NCBI GenBank assembly: GCA_964250765.1
Contig: CAXUHF010000005.1
Location: forward strand, 17,234 to 81,233
Source of the DNA: JBBQVS01 sp964250765
GTDB lineage: Bacteria; Chloroflexota; Ktedonobacteria; Ktedonobacterales; Ktedonobacteraceae
Direction of reading: 5' to 3'
Length of the DNA stretch: 64,000 nucleotides
The notes beneath the pieces were generated by a model. It did not search any database, was not told the DNA's origin, and worked only from the letters and a program-made list of their open reading frames with translations. How positions within the stretch are numbered: the first letter of the stretch is position 1; the number at the start of each line of letters is the position of its first letter. Below, one piece after another: positions 61,084 through 64,000 of the stretch. Both the position numbers and the translations under genes were made by a program.

Positions 61084-63795
61084 TTAATCAGCAAGAGGCA
61101 GTGAGAACCAGAATGTTGATCCCTTGCCTTCTTCGCTCTCAACGCCTACCTGTCCCTGATGCAGCTCAATAATCGTCTTACAGATGTACAATCCTAAGCC
61201 TAACCCTACACCAGAACCACTCTTCACCTCGATACCTTTTACACGGTAGAAACGATCAAACACATTGGCTCGTTCTTCTGGAGGCAACCCTGGCCCCTCG
61301 TCCTGTACTGCAACAATGACTTCATGACTCTCTACTCGTAGTGAAGCTATGACGGGCTTATCGGCGGCAGAATATTTCAAGGCGTTGGAAATATAGTTGG
61401 TGAGAACCTGTTCGATACGGTCTACATCTGCGAAAACATGCATTTCACTTTCCAATGGCGGAGTAAGCAAAATTGTGCGTGTTGGTGCGCTCCTACTTTG
61501 TTCTTGCACAACATCTTGTATAACCGTCGCAAGGTCAATAGGTTCCATATGTGGCTCTAATTTATGCGCTTGAATACGTGACATGTCGAGGAGATCGTTG
61601 ATCAGTCGTGTGAGTCGATTAACCTGAATATTGGTACGTCTAAGCAGGTCTTGTGCCTCTTCTTGTAGGTGTGTGCGCTCTTCGACTGTAGCTGTTTCCA
61701 GTGCCATCATCTTCTTTAAGCGTCTCTCTAAGAGTTGTGTGCTTCCTTTAATCGTTGTAATAGGCGTCTTCAATTCATGGCTCGCAATACCAAGGAACTC
61801 ATTCATACGATCATTTGACTCGCGTAACGCGATTTCGTTGCCTCGCGCCTCTGCACGCTCACGTAACAGACGCTCGCGTTCAATTACCAACGCTACGAGC
61901 TTTGCGACAGCTCCCACAAGGGCCTTATCATCATCTGTATGTACTGCATCATCATTCGCATAGTCAAGAGAAAGTAGTCCAACCAGTTCTCCATCTATGT
62001 TCATTGGTGCTAGCAAGACATTTTGTGGTCCGTACTGCCTGTACTCATCGTTTTCTGTATAACCCATGTCATCTAACCGCACTACGTCCCCTCTTCGTAG
62101 CTGTATGGTTTGTTGAGCATTTATCATATCCGTAAGGTGTAGCGATGGCATTTTGCCCCACCACTGTCGCTCTTGCTCAGGCAAAAGACCAACAATAGCA
62201 ACTGGAAGCAAGCGTTCTGTATTTGGTGCAACGGAGATGATTCCTACACGCTTGCATTCTAAGACACGGCTTGTAAGTTCTACCAACCGTTGCCCAACGG
62301 TAGAGGCCGAGTCATCATCGCGTATCTCTTGTACTGATTCGCCCTGAATAAGCGTTTGCGCCATTTCAAGCAGTGCGTGCAGGGCATTCTGTGTGTATGC
62401 TTCCAATCTTTTCTGCTCGGTAATATCACGGCATATCGCAACGCCGCCTATAAGCTTGTTTCCTTGCATATAAACGGGAGCACCACTCACACTCATAAGC
62501 ATCTCGCGTCCATCCACTGTATGAACAAGGATATTCATTGCTGTCGAACCTTTAAGCGACTCACCACGCAAAATGCGACTCTGAGGCCACTCCTCATATG
62601 TCAGAAGCTGGCCCTGCTCGTTCGACATGGTAAATAATGTTCTCCGCGTGTCTAGCGAATATGTAAAATAGTCGTTGCGTGTGTGTATGCCCAGCATTTC
62701 ACGGAATGCAGTATTCATACGCGTTACAATGCCTTGTTGATCGAACACAAAAATGCCATCTGTGATACTCTCGAATACAGCCTCAAGCTCGCTAGCACTC
62801 ATCGCCGTTGCCCGTTCGGACCGACGAAGGGCCGACACATCATGGCTAATAGAGACCACACCGCCTATTTTCTCAGCAGCATCATACATAGGGGCTGCAC
62901 TCACCATAAAATATTGGGTGTCACCCACTATCGGTTGCCAGATCATTTCGACTGAAGCAACTGTCTCGCCTTGTAAAGCACGTGTTATGGGCAAATTCTC
63001 TTCTGGGAAAGAATTGCCACTCGGAGTACGTAACTTTCCCGTTGTTGCTGTAAACGTTGGAGAGCGTATTCCACGTTCCTCTTCCAGCCGTCGTCCAGCA
63101 CCATTAAGACGAACTAGTCTTCCCTGTGCATCATAGATAGAGACTCCATCAGGAACCGTCTCAATAACCGCGTCAAGCAGGTTGCGTTCAGCTATTGCCC
63201 CACGTCGTGCACGCTCAACTTGACTGGCAACCACACTAATCGTTATTCCAACGAGCAAAAACAAAATGCTTTCAACAAAACTCTGCACTTCATTCAAACT
63301 TAGCGAAGAGCGTGGTGGTAGCACGAAAAAATTGAGAAGAATTATTCCCAGCAGCGTTGAAAGTAGACTAGGACCAGTACCAAAGTTGAGCGCGATAATT
63401 GCCACACAGAGAATTTCTAGCAGACCAGAAAACACGAATGTTGGAAAAATATGCATAATCAGAACTGTACTTAGTGCCGCGACAATCTGTAGTGCTATCC
63501 CGATAACATAACCAACGACGGGATGCTGCCATGGCTCAGGAAGCCATTGAGGAGCAAATGTGTTGACGAGAAACCAGCGTTGTAGTTCCAACCAGAATGA
63601 TGTGTTTGGTGTCGTCTGCGCATAATAATTGTTGGCAAGAGCATCTTCATGTTGCGAGTATACACGCGCGAACCGATATTGAGCAGGTCTCTCTTTGTCT
63701 ACTGGCAAAGAGTCCGAGGAAGACATCTGCGCATGTTTATCAGATTTATTATTATGTTCATGATCGATGGTATTATCATCGGGCTTAATCGCCAT
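61084..63795 (-). CDS. Large sensor histidine kinase: KdpD-like TM, two PAS, GAF
   Basis: 903 residues. N-terminal soluble segment (1-90), then a DUF4118/KdpD-type four-helix membrane region (~95-190). PAS1 (~205-320), PAS2 (~335-460, with NILVHTVDGREMLMS), GAF (~475-640), HisKA with H673 (GIASHELKTPIT) and HATPase (~780-900: NYISNALKY, DEGPGLPP, GVGLGLGLYI). Such kinases sense cytoplasmic or membrane cues via PAS/GAF. No response regulator adjoins it, so its partner is elsewhere. The hypothetical gene downstream is probably cotranscribed. The start 63795 follows AGGAGAGCC. Confidence 0.93.
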   Translation of the reverse strand: MAIKPDDNTIDHEHNNKSDKHAQMSSSDSLPVDKERPAQYRFARVYSQHEDALANNYYAQTTPNTSFWLELQRWFLVNTFAPQWLPEPWQHPVVGYVIGIALQIVAALSTVLIMHIFPTFVFSGLLEILCVAIIALNFGTGPSLLSTLLGIILLNFFVLPPRSSLSLNEVQSFVESILFLLVGITISVVASQVERARRGAIAERNLLDAVIETVPDGVSIYDAQGRLVRLNGAGRRLEEERGIRSPTFTATTGKLRTPSGNSFPEENLPITRALQGETVASVEMIWQPIVGDTQYFMVSAAPMYDAAEKIGGVVSISHDVSALRRSERATAMSASELEAVFESITDGIFVFDQQGIVTRMNTAFREMLGIHTRNDYFTYSLDTRRTLFTMSNEQGQLLTYEEWPQSRILRGESLKGSTAMNILVHTVDGREMLMSVSGAPVYMQGNKLIGGVAICRDITEQKRLEAYTQNALHALLEMAQTLIQGESVQEIRDDDSASTVGQRLVELTSRVLECKRVGIISVAPNTERLLPVAIVGLLPEQERQWWGKMPSLHLTDMINAQQTIQLRRGDVVRLDDMGYTENDEYRQYGPQNVLLAPMNIDGELVGLLSLDYANDDAVHTDDDKALVGAVAKLVALVIERERLLRERAEARGNEIALRESNDRMNEFLGIASHELKTPITTIKGSTQLLERRLKKMMALETATVEERTHLQEEAQDLLRRTNIQVNRLTRLINDLLDMSRIQAHKLEPHMEPIDLATVIQDVVQEQSRSAPTRTILLTPPLESEMHVFADVDRIEQVLTNYISNALKYSAADKPVIASLRVESHEVIVAVQDEGPGLPPEERANVFDRFYRVKGIEVKSGSGVGLGLGLYICKTIIELHQGQVGVESEEGKGSTFWFSLPLAD

Positions 63796-63948
63796 ATGGC
63801 TCTCCTACAAGAGGTGATATAGAGAAAAGTTGTGACTTTATTCCCCATAATAACAGTATTCTCAAAGAAAAGAAACATGTCTTTTGAAATTTTAGCTGAA
63901 GATTACCATAAAGCAGATTTTTACAGGTATACATCCTTTAGAGGGAAC
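63796..63948. other. Upstream region of sensor kinase
   Basis: 153 bases upstream of the histidine kinase. The kinase promoter is presumably here. No palindrome or gene was recognised. Confidence 0.5.
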
Positions 63949-64000
63949 CAGGGAGACCGCGAGGGTCTTCCCTACATGTTCACGGATCACTACATGTAGG
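63949..64000. repeat. Family B palindrome, cut by window end
   Basis: CAGGGAGACCGCGAGGGTCT and following TCCCTACA repeat the left arm of the palindrome at 22114-22187 with two or three changes. A loop-like TGTTCACGGATCACTACATG follows, then GTAGG, which would start the right arm (GTAGGGGAGACC at 22161). The rest lies beyond the window, so completeness is inferred. Confidence 0.7.

Overview
The window looks like a stretch of chromosome from a free-living, spore- or mycelium-type Chloroflexota bacterium, most likely class Ktedonobacteria. This is inferred from the mix of genes: a Ser/Thr kinase fused to a PP2C phosphatase, KdpD-like histidine kinases, an F420-type LLM oxidoreductase, an LL-diaminopimelate-type aminotransferase, many APC permeases and abundant intergenic palindromes. 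Base composition looks moderate rather than high in GC. No rRNA, tRNA, CRISPR array, integrase or transposase was recognised. There is one 100-N assembly gap (51055-51154).

Layout. 1-7 kb: small hypotheticals, a GT-C glycosyltransferase, a pentapeptide-repeat/nucleotidyltransferase operon, a fatty-acid desaturase and a radical SAM protein. 7.4-10 kb: methyltransferase, SorC-type regulator and Nudix hydrolase, the last two translationally coupled. 10-19.8 kb: housekeeping and stress genes (permease, Sua5, MsrA, esterase, Lrp regulator, EamA exporter, a photolyase-like flavoprotein with reversed domain order, Nudix, histidine phosphatase, RRM protein). 19.8-28.5 kb: carbohydrate uptake, with a xylose/ribose-type ABC operon followed by a cellobiose-type PTS IIB-IIC pair. 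The PTS pair sits behind a good sigma-54 (-24/-12) promoter and downstream of a large LevR-type activator. 28.6-31.2 kb: a tandem nitroreductase (SagB/ThcOx type) and an LLM oxidoreductase.

31.6-42.4 kb is a catabolic-looking island with four APC permeases (three close paralogues), two divergent glutamine-synthetase-like ligases and an SDR. It may serve gamma-glutamylation of an amine or amino acid. 42.5-46.2 kb holds a YtxH-like repeat protein, an APH-like kinase with a changed catalytic motif paired with an ATP-grasp ligase, a striking 152-bp inverted repeat with poly-G and poly-C tracts, and an excisionase-like HTH protein. 46.5-54.5 kb: metallophosphoesterase, DNA polymerase I, aminotransferase and glycogen debranching enzyme. 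54.7-64 kb is a signalling region: an OmpR/EnvZ-type pair, the kinase-phosphatase fusion, a cupin, an epimerase and a 903-residue orphan hybrid-sensor-type histidine kinase.

A theme running through the window is long, nearly perfect inverted repeats (20-30 bp arms) between genes. At least two sequence families recur here, and in two places the repeat end supplies the TAG stop codon of the neighbouring gene. No single new defence or mobile system is evident. The best leads are the poly-G/poly-C palindrome with its ATP-grasp/APH pair, the reversed-order photolyase, the sigma-54 PTS locus, the kinase-PP2C fusion and the palindrome families.
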